Shown: in pieces, positions 6,832-15,938 of the stretch | Layout: every line of letters begins with the position of its first letter | Numbering within the stretch: position 1 is the first letter of the stretch | Assembly: GCF_000718165.1 (NCBI RefSeq) | Contig: NZ_JOEY01000068.1 | Location: forward strand, 1-41,233 | Reading direction: 5' to 3' | Origin: Streptomyces fulvoviolaceus | Lineage (GTDB): Bacteria; Actinomycetota; Actinomycetes; Streptomycetales; Streptomycetaceae | Length of the DNA: 41,233 bases | Made by a program: the position numbers and the translations under genes | The notes under the pieces: generated by a model | The model's input: the letters and a program-made list of their open reading frames with translations, nothing else | Database searches by the model: none | Told to the model about the DNA's origin: nothing

Positions 6832-8049
6832 TCAGTCGCCCTTTCTGACCAGTCCGTAGGTCTGCGTGGCGATTTCCAGTTCTTCGTCGGTCGGCACCAC
6901 GGCGACCTTCACCCGCGCGTCCGAGGGCGAGATCAGCCGCGGCTCGTCACTGCGTACGGCGTTCAGGTCGCCGTCCACCGCCAGGCCCAGGGTCTCCAGG
7001 CCCGCGACGGCCGCCTCGCGCACCGGCGCCGCGTTCTCGCCGACCCCGGCGGTGAACGCGATCGCGTCCACGGTACCGAGCACGGCGTAATAGGCGCCGA
7101 TGTACTTCTTCAGTCGGTGAATGTAGATCTCGAACGCGAGCTCCGCCTGCTCGTCACCCTCGTCGACGCGACGCCGTATCTCCCGCATGTCGTTGTCGCC
7201 GCACAGACCGATCAATCCACTCTTCTTGTTGAGGAGATTGTCGATTTCATCGATGGACATTCCGCCAACCCGCGCCAAATGGAAGATGACGGCCGGGTCC
7301 ATGTCACCGGAGCGCGTACCCATCACGAGCCCCTCCAAGGGCGTCAGCCCCATGGAGGTGTCCACGCACTCGCCGCTGCGGACCGCCGAGGCCGAGGCCC
7401 CGTTGCCCAGATGCAGCACGATCACATTCGTTTCGGAAGGGTCCTTGCCCAGCAGCTCCGCCGTCGCCCGGGCCACATACGCGTGCGAGGTCCCGTGGAA
7501 CCCGTACCGCCGGATCCGGTGCTCGTCGGCGGTGGCCACGTCGATCGCGTAGCGCGCCGCGGACTCCGGCATCGTCGTGTGGAACGCGGTGTCGAAGACG
7601 GCGACCTGGGGGAGGTCCGGGCGCAGGGCCTGGGCGGTGCGGATGCCGGTGAGGTTGGCCGGGTTGTGCAGCGGGGCGACCGGGATCAGCCGCTCGATCT
7701 CGGCGAGCACGGCGTCGTCGACGACGGTCGGCGCGGTGAAGGACTGCCCGCCGTGCACGACCCGGTGGCCGATGGCGGCCAGCTCGGGGGAGTCGAGGCC
7801 GAGACCGTCCTTCGCCAGTTCTTCCGATACGGCCTTCAGGGCGGCCTCGTGGTCGGGGATCGGGCCGGTCCACTCGCGGGTGGCGCCGCTGTCGACGTGG
7901 GTGTGCTTGAGCCGGGAGGTCTCCTCGCCGATGCGCTCGACGAGGCCCACCGCGAGCCGGCTGCTGTCGCGCATGTCGAGCAGCTGGTACTTCACGGACG
8001 AGGAGCCGGAGTTGAGGACTAGAACGCGGGTGCCGCGAGTGGCGCTCAC
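6832..8049 (-). CDS. ackA: Acetate kinase
   Basis: Interconverts acetyl phosphate + ADP and acetate + ATP; with Pta it forms the acetate overflow/assimilation route. It is 405 residues, standard length. It has the ASKHA-fold N-terminus VLVLNSGSSSVKYQLL, GHRVVHGG, VFDTAFHTTMP, RRYGFHGTSH, the nucleotide-binding HLGNGASA, and the C-terminal FTAGVGENAAPVRE. Start GTG 8049 makes a 4-base GTGA overlap with the pta stop, so the two are co-translated. The frame is open upstream to 8580, but that part is a shadow of pta. Confidence 0.96.
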   Translation of the reverse strand: MSATRGTRVLVLNSGSSSVKYQLLDMRDSSRLAVGLVERIGEETSRLKHTHVDSGATREWTGPIPDHEAALKAVSEELAKDGLGLDSPELAAIGHRVVHGGQSFTAPTVVDDAVLAEIERLIPVAPLHNPANLTGIRTAQALRPDLPQVAVFDTAFHTTMPESAARYAIDVATADEHRIRRYGFHGTSHAYVARATAELLGKDPSETNVIVLHLGNGASASAVRSGECVDTSMGLTPLEGLVMGTRSGDMDPAVIFHLARVGGMSIDEIDNLLNKKSGLIGLCGDNDMREIRRRVDEGDEQAELAFEIYIHRLKKYIGAYYAVLGTVDAIAFTAGVGENAAPVREAAVAGLETLGLAVDGDLNAVRSDEPRLISPSDARVKVAVVPTDEELEIATQTYGLVRKGD

Positions 8050-10136
8050 TGCTGGGAAGCCTTCTCGTTCGGGGACTGGGCCTGGATGGCCGTGATGGCG
8101 ACGGTGTTGACGATGTCCTGGACGAGGGCGCCCCGGGACAGGTCGTTGACCGGCTTGCGCAGACCCTGCAGCACCGGCCCGACGGCGATCGCGCCGGCCG
8201 ACCGCTGCACGGCCTTGTAGGTGTTGTTGCCGGTGTTGAGGTCGGGGAAGATCAACACGCTTGCCTGACCGGCGACTTCGGACTCGGGCAGCTTGGTCGC
8301 GGCGACGGTCGGCTCGACCGCGGCGTCGTACTGGATCGGCCCCTCGATCTTGAGGTCCGGCCGCCGCTCCCGCACCAGCTCGGTCGCCTCGCGCACCTTG
8401 TCGACGTCGGCGCCCGAGCCGGACGTACCCGTCGAGTACGACAGCATCGCGATCCGCGGCTCCACGCCGAACTGCGAGGCGGTCGCGGCCGCCTGGACGG
8501 CGATGTCGGCGAGCTGCTCGGCGTTCGGGTCGGGGTTGACCGCGCAGTCGCCGTAGACGAGGACCTTGTCGGCGAGGCACATGAAGAAGACGGACGAGAC
8601 GATGTCGGCGTCCGGCTTGGTCTTGATGATCTCGAAGGCCGGGCGGATGGTCGCGGCCGTGGAGTGCACGGAGCCGGAGACCATGCCGTCCGCCAGCCCC
8701 TCCTGGACCATCAGGGTGCCGAAGTAGTTCACGTCGGAGACGACGTCGTAGGCCAGCTCGACCGTGACGCCCTTGTGGGCGCGCAGGGCCGCGTACTTCT
8801 CGGCGAAGCCGTCGCGCAGCTCGCTGGTCGCCGGGTCGATCAGCTGGGAGTCGCCCAGGTCGATGCCGAGGTCGGCGGCCTTCTTGCGGATCTGGTCGAC
8901 GGGGCCGAGGAGGGTGAGGTCGCAGACGCCGCGGCGCAGCAGCACCTCGGCGGCGTGCAGGACGCGGGCCTCCGTGCCCTCGGGGAGGACGACCCGGCGC
9001 AGGTCGGAGCGGGCCTGCTCCAGGAGCTTGTGCTCGAACATCATCGGCGTGACGCGGTCGCTGCTCGGCGCGGAGACGCGGCTGAGGAGGTCGCTGGTGT
9101 CGGCGTACCGCTCGAAGAGGCCGAGAGCGGTCTCCGCCTTGCGCGGGGTCGCCGCGTTCAACTTCCCCTCCAGGGAGAAGAGTTCGGTGGCGGTGGTGAA
9201 GCTGTTGCCGGCGACCGAGAGCACCGGGGTGCCGGGGGCGAGGCGGGCGGCGAGGGTGAGGACCTCGTCGCTCGGCACCTCGTTCAGGGTGAGCAGCACG
9301 CCGGCTATCGGGGGGGTGCCGGCGCTGTGCGCGGCCAGCGAGCCGACGACCAGGTCGGCGCGGTCGCCCGGGGTCACGACCAGGCAGCCCGGGGTCAGGG
9401 CGTTGAGGAAGTTCGGCAGCATCGCACCGCCGAAGACGAAGTCCAGCGCGTCGCGGGCCAGCCCGGAGTCGTCGCCGAGGAGGGTCCTGGCGCCGAGGGT
9501 GTGCGCGATCTGGGCGACCGTGGGCGCGGCGAGGGCGGCGTCGTCGGGGACGACGTAACAGGGCACGGGGAGCCGGTTCGCGAGTCGCTCGGCGATCTCG
9601 TCCCGGTCGTCGCGGGCCACCCGGTTGGTGACCATGGCGAGGACGTCGCAGCCCAGGCTGTCGTAGGCGCGGTAGGCGTTACGGGTCTCGGCGAGCACCG
9701 ACTTGGTGGTCTGCTTGCGGCCGCCCACGACCGGGATCACGGACGCGCCGAACTCGTTGGCGAGCCGGGCGTTGAGCGAGAGCTCGTCCGGGAGCTGGGT
9801 GGCGGCGAAGTCCGTGCCGAGGACCAGGACGACGTCGTAGTCCCGGGCCACGAGGTGGAACCGGTCGACGAGCGTCGACACCAGCTCGTCCGTCCCGCGC
9901 TCGGCCTGGAGCGCGGACGCCTCCGGGTAGTCCATGCCGTAGACGGTCGCCGGGTCCTGGGAGAGGCGGTAGCGGGAGCGCAGTAGTTCGAACAGGCGGT
10001 CGGGTCGGTCGTGGACGAGGGGGCGGAAGACGCCCACCCGGTCGACCTGCCGGGTCAGGAGCTCCATGACTCCCAGCTCGACGACCTGGCGTCCGTCCCC
10101 GCGGTCGATCCCGGTCACGTACACGCTGCGCGTCAC
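8046..10136 (-). CDS. pta: Phosphate acetyltransferase (long form)
   Basis: Interconverts acetyl-CoA + phosphate and acetyl phosphate + CoA. At 696 residues it is the long, three-domain type. An N-terminal BioD/cobyrinic-synthase-like domain (about 1-200) has a degenerate P-loop (YVTGIDRGDGRQ), so nucleotide binding there is doubtful. A DRTGG domain follows (about 215-330), then the catalytic PTA domain (about 370-690) with LPEGTEARVLHAAE and MLSYSTGTSGSGADVDKVREA. GTG 10136 is preceded by GGAGAG (complement of 10142-10147) at five bases. It is first in the pta-ackA pair and divergent from pfkA. Confidence 0.95.
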   Translation of the reverse strand: MTRSVYVTGIDRGDGRQVVELGVMELLTRQVDRVGVFRPLVHDRPDRLFELLRSRYRLSQDPATVYGMDYPEASALQAERGTDELVSTLVDRFHLVARDYDVVLVLGTDFAATQLPDELSLNARLANEFGASVIPVVGGRKQTTKSVLAETRNAYRAYDSLGCDVLAMVTNRVARDDRDEIAERLANRLPVPCYVVPDDAALAAPTVAQIAHTLGARTLLGDDSGLARDALDFVFGGAMLPNFLNALTPGCLVVTPGDRADLVVGSLAAHSAGTPPIAGVLLTLNEVPSDEVLTLAARLAPGTPVLSVAGNSFTTATELFSLEGKLNAATPRKAETALGLFERYADTSDLLSRVSAPSSDRVTPMMFEHKLLEQARSDLRRVVLPEGTEARVLHAAEVLLRRGVCDLTLLGPVDQIRKKAADLGIDLGDSQLIDPATSELRDGFAEKYAALRAHKGVTVELAYDVVSDVNYFGTLMVQEGLADGMVSGSVHSTAATIRPAFEIIKTKPDADIVSSVFFMCLADKVLVYGDCAVNPDPNAEQLADIAVQAAATASQFGVEPRIAMLSYSTGTSGSGADVDKVREATELVRERRPDLKIEGPIQYDAAVEPTVAATKLPESEVAGQASVLIFPDLNTGNNTYKAVQRSAGAIAVGPVLQGLRKPVNDLSRGALVQDIVNTVAITAIQAQSPNEKASQQ

Positions 10137-10226
10137 GCAAGCTCTCCGTTCGTTTCGCCGTTCGGTTCGGTCACAAGAAATCGGTTCGCGTCATAAAAAT
10201 CGCCCACCGAGGTGAGCAGAACCCTC

Positions 10227-10253
10227 TTGACAATACCTCTGGCGGTATATAAG
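10227..10253 (+). promoter_or_regulatory. Promoter-like element with ATACC-N6-GGTAT dyad upstream of pfkA
   Basis: TTGACA at 10227-10232 matches a -35 box, and TATAAG at 10248-10253 could be a -10 box with a short 15-base spacer. Between them lies the inverted repeat ATACC-TCTGGC-GGTAT (10233-10248). Dyads of this form resemble CsoR-family (copper or persulphide sensor) operators, and a short spacer is common at regulated promoters. It points towards pfkA, about 95 bases away. The regulator assignment is inference. Confidence 0.45.
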
Positions 10254-10348
10254 GCGCCCGTCAGGAGCGGAGGCGGCAGCGGCCTGGGGGACGTGAAACA
10301 ATCGGACGTGGCTCACCGGTATCAACAGCGAGCAGGAGACACAGCACG

Positions 10349-11374
10349 ATGCGCATCGGAGTTCTCACCGCAGGCGGCGACTGCCCCGGCCTGAACGCAG
10401 TGATCCGGTCGGTCGTGCACCGAGCGGTCGACAATTACGGCGACGAGGTCATCGGCTTCGAGGACGGCTACGCCGGCCTGCTCGACGGTCACTACCGCGC
10501 CCTCGACCTCAACGCGGTGAGCGGCATCCTGGCCCGCGGCGGCACGATCCTGGGCTCCTCGCGGCTGGAGCGGGACCGCCTGCGCGAGGCCTGCGAGAAC
10601 GCGGCCGACATCGTCAGCGACTTCGGCATCGACGCGCTGATCCCGATCGGCGGCGAGGGCACGCTCACCGCGGCCCGCATGCTGTCCGACGCCGGCCTCC
10701 CCGTCGTGGGCGTCCCGAAGACGATCGACAACGACATCTCGTCGACGGACCGCACGTTCGGTTTCGACACGGCGGTCGGTGTCGCCACGGAGGCCATGGA
10801 CCGCCTCAAGACCACTGCCGAGTCCCACCAACGGGTGATGGTCGTCGAGGTCATGGGCCGGCACGCGGGCTGGATCGCCCTCGAGTCCGGCATGGCCGCC
10901 GGCGCCCACGGCATCTGCCTGCCCGAGCGCCCCTTCGACCCCGCCGACCTGGTCAAGATGGTCGAGGAGCGCTTCGCCCGCGGCAAGAAGTTCGCGGTGA
11001 TCTGTGTCGCCGAGGGCGCCCACCCCGCCGAGGGCTCGATGGACTACGGCAAGGGCGACATCGACCAGTTCGGCCACGAGCGCTTCCAGGGCATCGGCAC
11101 GGCGCTGGCGTACGAACTGGAGCGCCGCCTCGGCAAGGAGGCCAAGCCGGTCATCCTCGGCCACGTCCAGCGCGGCGGCGTACCGACCGCCTACGACCGT
11201 GTCCTCGCCACCCGCTTCGGCTGGCACGCGGTGGAGGCCGCGCACCGGGGCGAGTTCGGCCGTATGACCGCGCTGCGCGGCACCGACATCGTGATGGTGC
11301 CGCTCGCGGAGGCCGTGACCGAGCTGAAGACGGTGCCGAAGGACCGGATGGACGAGGCGGAGTCGGTGTTCTAG
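10349..11374 (+). CDS. pfkA: 6-phosphofructokinase
   Basis: Phosphorylates fructose 6-phosphate to fructose 1,6-bisphosphate. The 341-residue protein has MRIGVLTAGGDCPGLNAVIR, IGGEGTL, PKTIDNDISSTDRTFGFDTA, MGRHAGWIALESG and GHVQRGGVPTAYDR. In E. coli numbering it carries Gly104 (ATP-type) and Lys124 (typical of PPi-type), the mixed signature known for actinobacterial ATP-dependent enzymes such as S. coelicolor PfkA; Glu replaces the usual Asp103. ATP is therefore the likely donor, but sequence alone does not prove it. AGGAG at 10334-10338 precedes ATG 10349. It is divergent from pta. Confidence 0.94.
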   Translation: MRIGVLTAGGDCPGLNAVIRSVVHRAVDNYGDEVIGFEDGYAGLLDGHYRALDLNAVSGILARGGTILGSSRLERDRLREACENAADIVSDFGIDALIPIGGEGTLTAARMLSDAGLPVVGVPKTIDNDISSTDRTFGFDTAVGVATEAMDRLKTTAESHQRVMVVEVMGRHAGWIALESGMAAGAHGICLPERPFDPADLVKMVEERFARGKKFAVICVAEGAHPAEGSMDYGKGDIDQFGHERFQGIGTALAYELERRLGKEAKPVILGHVQRGGVPTAYDRVLATRFGWHAVEAAHRGEFGRMTALRGTDIVMVPLAEAVTELKTVPKDRMDEAESVF

Positions 11375-11426
11375 GCGTTCCGGTCGGTGTTCTAGGTGTT
11401 CCAGTGGATGTCCTGAGGGGTTTCTT

Positions 11427-12155
11427 CTAGGGGCTCCGCTCCACGGTCGTCCAGAAGCGGTCGACGATCCGGTCGAGGAAGTCCTGGCCGTCGTCGCCCG
11501 CGTCGCCGCTGCCACCGCCCCAGCTCAGCGTGGCCACCATCTGCCCCTGGTACGCCTGGTGCAGCTCCTGGAGGGTGCCCTCCAGGAGTCGCCGGTCCAG
11601 GGGCACGATCTTCGACACCGGCTTCACATAGGCCTGCCAACGGGTCGTCACCGCACTGCGCAGCAGCTCCGCGAGCTTCTCGGCGCGTCCCGTGACGGTG
11701 ACGAAGTCCGGGAGCGAGAGTTCGAGCAGGTCGGCGAGGGCGGACGACTGGCGGTCGGTGCCGTGCCACTCGTCGTGCTCCTCCATGCTGAGGTAGGCGA
11801 GGAGTTCCAGCCCGACGGTACGGGCGATGTCCTCCGCCGCGAGACCGCGCGCGATGCGGTGCTCCCGCAAGGTCCGCGGTCTGCCGATCAGTTCACCGGG
11901 CGAGCACCACAATACGCCCGCGAGAGCGGTGAGTTCGGGGCCGGTCGGGGCGATGATCCCGCGTTCCCAGGAGATGACGAGATCCGGGGTCGCGTGGGGC
12001 ATTCCGTACGAGACGCGCAGACCGTAGGCGACGTGCTCGGGGCCCATGTTCAGGGCGGCACGGAGTCTGCGGGCGGCGAGGGAGTCGAACGGCGGGGTCG
12101 GCGGCGGGGGGCTGGGCTGGTTCGGCTGGGCTGGCGGTCGGCGCACGGGGCACAA
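11427..12155 (-). CDS. Helix-turn-helix DNA-binding protein
   Basis: A 242-residue protein that I read as an XRE-like regulator. After a Pro-rich N-terminus (residues 5-22), one HTH-like region covers about 25-85 (ARRLRAALNMGPEHVAYGLR ... VISWERG), and LRTLREHRIARG-like text (about 93-125) starts a second. The C-terminal half is helical with no recognised domain. The start is uncertain: the longest frame begins at TTG 12155 and GTG 12146 is as good. It is convergent with pfkA (52 bases apart) and divergent from the oxidoreductase at 12334. Target genes are unknown. Confidence 0.75.
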   Translation of the reverse strand: MCPVRRPPAQPNQPSPPPPTPPFDSLAARRLRAALNMGPEHVAYGLRVSYGMPHATPDLVISWERGIIAPTGPELTALAGVLWCSPGELIGRPRTLREHRIARGLAAEDIARTVGLELLAYLSMEEHDEWHGTDRQSSALADLLELSLPDFVTVTGRAEKLAELLRSAVTTRWQAYVKPVSKIVPLDRRLLEGTLQELHQAYQGQMVATLSWGGGSGDAGDDGQDFLDRIVDRFWTTVERSP

Positions 12156-12333
12156 GCTAGGGGCGCCGGGCTGCGATGACTACGGTCTGTTCGGCCAGGA
12201 TCACAGATTGTAGGAACCTACGGTTTCGGCCCTGACGGGGGTGGCCGAAGATCGTCTGTCGGTGGGGCGGCTGCGGTGGCGAGGATGGCGCCGAGCGGCC
12301 CGGGCGGGCGGCGGGAAAGGTGCGTGGGCCATC

Positions 12334-12783
12334 GTGTACGAGGTGAATGGCAAGGTAGAGGGGCATATTCGCGAGCGCCTGCTGGCGCCGAACTTCTGGC
12401 ACCTCGCGACGGTCGGCCCTGACGGGACTCCGCAGGTCTCGCCCATGTGGGCGGACCTCGAAGGCGAGTACGTCATGGTCAACACGGCGATCGGGCGCGT
12501 GAAGGAGGAGAATCTTCGGCGCAATCCGAACGTTTCGCTGTCCCATCACGACGCGGAGAACCCGTACGACCGCGTGGAGATCCGGGGACGGGTCGTGCGG
12601 TTCGTGGAGGGCGAGGAGGCGGAGCGGTCCATGGACCGGCTCACGCAGAAGTACATCGGTGAGGAGCGGTATCCGTGGCTGTTGGCCGGTGAGCGGCGGG
12701 TGATGTTGTTGATCGAGCCGGTGCGGGTGCGGAGGGTCGTGGGGGTGGAGCCGTTCCGGCCGGGGGTGCTGCCGGAGGCGTGA
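12334..12783 (+). CDS. PPOX-class, probably F420-dependent, oxidoreductase
   Basis: A 149-residue split-barrel flavin/deazaflavin-binding protein. HLATVGPDGTPQVSPMW near the N-terminus and YVMVNTAIGRVKEENLRRNPNVSLS match the PPOX/F420-dependent family, which reduces diverse substrates with F420H2 or FMN. The exact substrate and cofactor cannot be read from sequence. I chose GTG 12334 because it precedes the conserved barrel closely; the frame is open to 12241 with no better site. It ends three bases before the convergent permease gene. Confidence 0.82.
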   Translation: MYEVNGKVEGHIRERLLAPNFWHLATVGPDGTPQVSPMWADLEGEYVMVNTAIGRVKEENLRRNPNVSLSHHDAENPYDRVEIRGRVVRFVEGEEAERSMDRLTQKYIGEERYPWLLAGERRVMLLIEPVRVRRVVGVEPFRPGVLPEA

Positions 12784-12786
12784 GCC

Positions 12787-13617
12787 CTACCCCTTCACCG
12801 CCCCGCCCAGCGCGAAGCCTCCTCCCAGGCGGCGGGCGATGAGCACGTACAGCAGGATCACCGGCGTCGAGTAGACGATCGAGAACGCGGCGAGCTGGCC
12901 GTACGCCACCATGCCCCGGTTCCCGAAGAACTCGTTGATGCTCACGGAGGCGGGCATCTGGTCCGGGGTGAGCAGGAGCATGAAGGGGACGAAGAAGTTC
13001 CCCCACATCATCACGAAGGAGAAGACGGTCACGACCGACACCCCCGGTCCCATCAGGGGCAGCACGATCCGGACGAGTGACTGGAGCGAGTTCGCGCCGT
13101 CGGTCCAGGCCGCCTCCTCCAGTTCCTTCGGCACGCCGTCCATGAAGTTCTTCATCAGCCAGATGGCGAAGGGGAGTTGGGAGGCGGCGAAGAAGAAGAT
13201 CGTGCCCTGCATGGTGTCGATGAGGTCGACCTGCACGAACAGGGCGTAGACCGGGACCATGATCGCCGTGATCGGCAGGCTCGTCGCGAAGAGGATCGTC
13301 AGGAGGAACGGGCGGTTGAGGCGGGAGCGGAAGCGGGACAGCGGGTAGGCGGCGAGGGCCGCGCACACCACCGTCAGCAGGGTCGCGCCACCGCACAGGA
13401 TCAGGCTGTTGAGCAGCGGCGTGAAGGTGATGTCCTGCGTCAGGATCGCGTCGAAGTTGCCGAAGGTGAGGCCGTCGGGGGCCTTCACCCTGAGGTCCGC
13501 CCGCGGGTCCAGCGAGGACAGCACCACCCAGACGAGGGGGAGGGCGAAGGCGGCGGCGGTGGCGAGGAGGCCGGCGTCGGCGGCGAGGCGGCGGGCGTTC
13601 TTCCGGGTGCGGGTCAT
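12787..13617 (-). CDS. Sugar ABC transporter permease (MalG type)
   Basis: A 276-residue inner permease of a CUT1-type sugar importer, with about six transmembrane segments. The EAA loop, which docks the ATPase, is seen in PKELEEAAWTDGANSLQSLVRIVLPLMGPG. ATG 13617 is used; GTG 13629 would give a 4-base overlap with the upstream permease but leaves only one base after GGAGG. It is last of three genes (binding protein, MalF-type, MalG-type). No ATPase gene is present; in Streptomyces such importers commonly share the ATPase MsiK encoded elsewhere. Confidence 0.92.
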   Translation of the reverse strand: MTRTRKNARRLAADAGLLATAAAFALPLVWVVLSSLDPRADLRVKAPDGLTFGNFDAILTQDITFTPLLNSLILCGGATLLTVVCAALAAYPLSRFRSRLNRPFLLTILFATSLPITAIMVPVYALFVQVDLIDTMQGTIFFFAASQLPFAIWLMKNFMDGVPKELEEAAWTDGANSLQSLVRIVLPLMGPGVSVVTVFSFVMMWGNFFVPFMLLLTPDQMPASVSINEFFGNRGMVAYGQLAAFSIVYSTPVILLYVLIARRLGGGFALGGAVKG

Positions 13618-13625
13618 GGGTCGGC

Positions 13626-14510
13626 TCACGCCTCCGTCCGCAGCAGGCGCATGTACACGACGGAGAAGAGGGAGCCGACGAGCAGCAGCAGGAGGGCCAC
13701 GGCGGTGCCGTAGCCGATCATGCTGTTCTGGAAGGCCTGTTCGTACATGAAGAGGGGCAGGGTCTGGCTCTTGTCGCCGGGGCCTCCCCTTGTCATCACC
13801 CAGATCAGCCCGAAGACCGACAGGGTCTGGAGGGTGTTCAGCATGAGGTTCGTGCCGATGGAACGGCGGATCATCGGCAGGGTGATGTGCCACATACGTC
13901 GCCAGCCGCCGGCGCCGTCGACCTCGGCGGCCTCGGTGATCTCCTTGGGAATCTCGTTGAGCGCCGCCGAGTAGACCAGCATCGAGAAGGCGGTGCCCCG
14001 CCACACGTTCGCGAAGGACACCGCCAGGATCGGGAGCGTGAACAGCCAGTTCTGGGACGGGAGATGGAGCCAGTCCAGGATGGCGTTCAGGGTGCCCTCC
14101 TTGCGGAAGAAGGCGTAGAGCAGGAACCCGGCGACGACCTCCGGGAGCACCCAGGCGGTGATGACGATGCCACCGGTGAGCGTGCGGATGGGCTTCGAGG
14201 CGCGCTGCATCAGCGACGCGAGCGCCAGACCGAGGGTGTTCTGCCCGATCAGCGACGAGACGACGGTGAAGACGAGGGTCAGCCATACGGCGTTGAGGAA
14301 CTCCTCGTCCTGGAAGGCCGTACGGAAGTTGTCGAACCCGACGAAGGACGACTCGGCCTGGCCGGTGAGCTGGAGGTCGGTGAAGGCGATGTAGGCGCAG
14401 TAGGCGATGGGGCCGGCGAGGAAGAGGAGCAGGAGGACGAGGGCGGGGGTGACGGGGAGGGCGCGAGTGAGGGAGCGGGTCAGGGGCCGGGCCAGGGGCC
14501 GGGAGTTCAC
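13626..14510 (-). CDS. Sugar ABC transporter permease (MalF type)
   Basis: A 294-residue CUT1 permease with about six transmembrane helices. The first (VTPALVLLLLFLAGPIAYCAYIAF) follows a basic N-terminus. The EAA motif is IPKEITEAAEVDGAGGWRRMWHITLP. Start GTG 14510 overlaps the binding-protein stop by four bases (GTGA), so expression is coupled. It pairs with the next permease to form the channel. Confidence 0.93.
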   Translation of the reverse strand: MNSRPLARPLTRSLTRALPVTPALVLLLLFLAGPIAYCAYIAFTDLQLTGQAESSFVGFDNFRTAFQDEEFLNAVWLTLVFTVVSSLIGQNTLGLALASLMQRASKPIRTLTGGIVITAWVLPEVVAGFLLYAFFRKEGTLNAILDWLHLPSQNWLFTLPILAVSFANVWRGTAFSMLVYSAALNEIPKEITEAAEVDGAGGWRRMWHITLPMIRRSIGTNLMLNTLQTLSVFGLIWVMTRGGPGDKSQTLPLFMYEQAFQNSMIGYGTAVALLLLLVGSLFSVVYMRLLRTEA

Positions 14511-15874
14511 TTCTCGACGACCTGGTTGTCGGTGGCTTCCTTGAGTGCTGCGTCGTACTCGCTCGCCGCCTCCGCCACCGACTTGTCGCCCGTCGTCACG
14601 CCCTCCATCGCCTCCTGTACGGCGGTGGAGACCTTCGGGTACGCCGGATACGCGGGCCGGTAGTGGGTGCTCGCGACCAGGTCCGTGAAGAACTTGATGC
14701 CGGGCTGGGCCTTGACGTACGCGGGGTCTTCGGCGACGTCCTTCCGCACGGCGATACCGGAGTTGGCGACGTACCACTTCTGGGCGTTGGCCTTGGTCTG
14801 CATCGTCTCGATGAAGTCGAAGGCCAGGTCGGGGTTGGCCGCCTTGGCCGGGATCGACCAGGTCCAGCCGCCGGACATGCTCACCTTGCCGGGGGCCTGG
14901 CCGTGCTGGGTGGGCATGGCGGCGAGCCCCAACTCGCTGGACCACTCCGGCCATTCGTGACCGCTGCCGGGGAGCCAGTCCTGCGGGAGCCAGGAGCCGT
15001 CGAGGTTGATGCCGAGCTTGCCCTTGGGCAGCAGGTCGCCGCGGACGATGGTCTGGATGTTGGGGTCGAGGGCGGTGGAGACGTCGGGGCCGAGCTTCTC
15101 CTTGTAGACCGTCTCGACGAACGTGAGCGCGTCCTTGAAGCCCTGGCTGCCGGCGATCCACTTCTTCGAGGCCGTGTCGTAAAGGGGGTCGGACCGGCCG
15201 TCGGCGGTGCCGTAGAGCAGCATCTCGAAGCCCTGCATGGTGGCGGCCTCGCCCGCGGGTTTGCCGGTGTAGAGGTTGAGGGGCGTGACGTCGGGGACCT
15301 TCTGTTTGATGGTCCGGGCCGCGGCGAGGACGTCGTCCCAGGTCTTCGGCTGCCAGTCGGCCGGCAGACCCGCCTTCTCGAAGATGCCCTTGTCGAACCA
15401 GAGTCCGCGGGTGTCCGTGCCGTCCGGGACGCCGTACGTCTTCCCGTCCTCGGCCTTGGCCGCGGTCTTCGCGGTGTCGATGAACTGCTGCCAGTCCGCC
15501 CACTTGGCGAGGTAGGGGTCCAGGGGCTTCAAGTACCCGCTGGTGATGTCCGAGTTGATGAGGAAGGTGTCCTCGTAGACCAGGTCCGGGGCGGTCTTGG
15601 AGGAGCGGAGCATCTGCTGGACCTTGGTGTAGTACTCCGAGTCCGGGGCCTTGATGGGGACGAACTCGACCTTCTTGCCGGGGTACTTCTTCTCGAACTG
15701 CTTCTTGATGTCCGCGAGATAGTCGTCCATCACGTGGATCGAGTTGTCCGTGGACTGCTTGAAGGAGACCTTGACTGTGTCCGGGTCGCTGCCGGAGCCG
15801 CCGCCGCAGGCGGTGAGGGCGGATGCGGCGAGGGTTGCGGCGATGAGGGAGGGGAGTACGGCGGTGGGGCGCAC
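14507..15874 (-). CDS. Sugar ABC transporter solute-binding lipoprotein
   Basis: An extracytoplasmic binding protein of 455 residues. A short signal peptide ends in a lipobox (SALTAC-GGG), giving a lipid-anchored Cys near residue 22. The mature part is a family-1 extracellular solute-binding protein (motifs APDLVYEDTF, GVPDGTDTRGLWFDK, LGINLDGSW). Start GTG 15874 lies eight bases after AGGAGG; ATG 15880 is in frame but only two bases from that site. It heads the permease operon. A DasR-type operator upstream suggests an amino-sugar-linked substrate such as N-acetylglucosamine oligomers, but the substrate is not proven. Confidence 0.92.
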   Translation of the reverse strand: MRPTAVLPSLIAATLAASALTACGGGSGSDPDTVKVSFKQSTDNSIHVMDDYLADIKKQFEKKYPGKKVEFVPIKAPDSEYYTKVQQMLRSSKTAPDLVYEDTFLINSDITSGYLKPLDPYLAKWADWQQFIDTAKTAAKAEDGKTYGVPDGTDTRGLWFDKGIFEKAGLPADWQPKTWDDVLAAARTIKQKVPDVTPLNLYTGKPAGEAATMQGFEMLLYGTADGRSDPLYDTASKKWIAGSQGFKDALTFVETVYKEKLGPDVSTALDPNIQTIVRGDLLPKGKLGINLDGSWLPQDWLPGSGHEWPEWSSELGLAAMPTQHGQAPGKVSMSGGWTWSIPAKAANPDLAFDFIETMQTKANAQKWYVANSGIAVRKDVAEDPAYVKAQPGIKFFTDLVASTHYRPAYPAYPKVSTAVQEAMEGVTTGDKSVAEAASEYDAALKEATDNQVVEK

Positions 15875-15938
15875 GGGCATGACCTCCTGCGGGCTCACGT
15901 CTTTGTGGCCGGGATGGCTGCCAGGTGAACGTAGGAGT

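Noticed and set aside
5299..8022. Plus-strand open frame of 907 codons opposite pyk and ackA
   Set aside because: Antisense shadow caused by high GC; pyk and ackA are unambiguous on the other strand.
8664..9986. Plus-strand open frame opposite pta
   Set aside because: Shadow of the well-supported pta gene.
10212..10394. 60-codon frame upstream of and overlapping pfkA
   Set aside because: It spans the promoter-like element and runs into pfkA in another frame, with no ribosome site.
12787..15880. Complete sugar ABC transporter with ATPase
   Set aside because: Only the binding protein and two permeases are encoded; no ATPase frame is present on either side.
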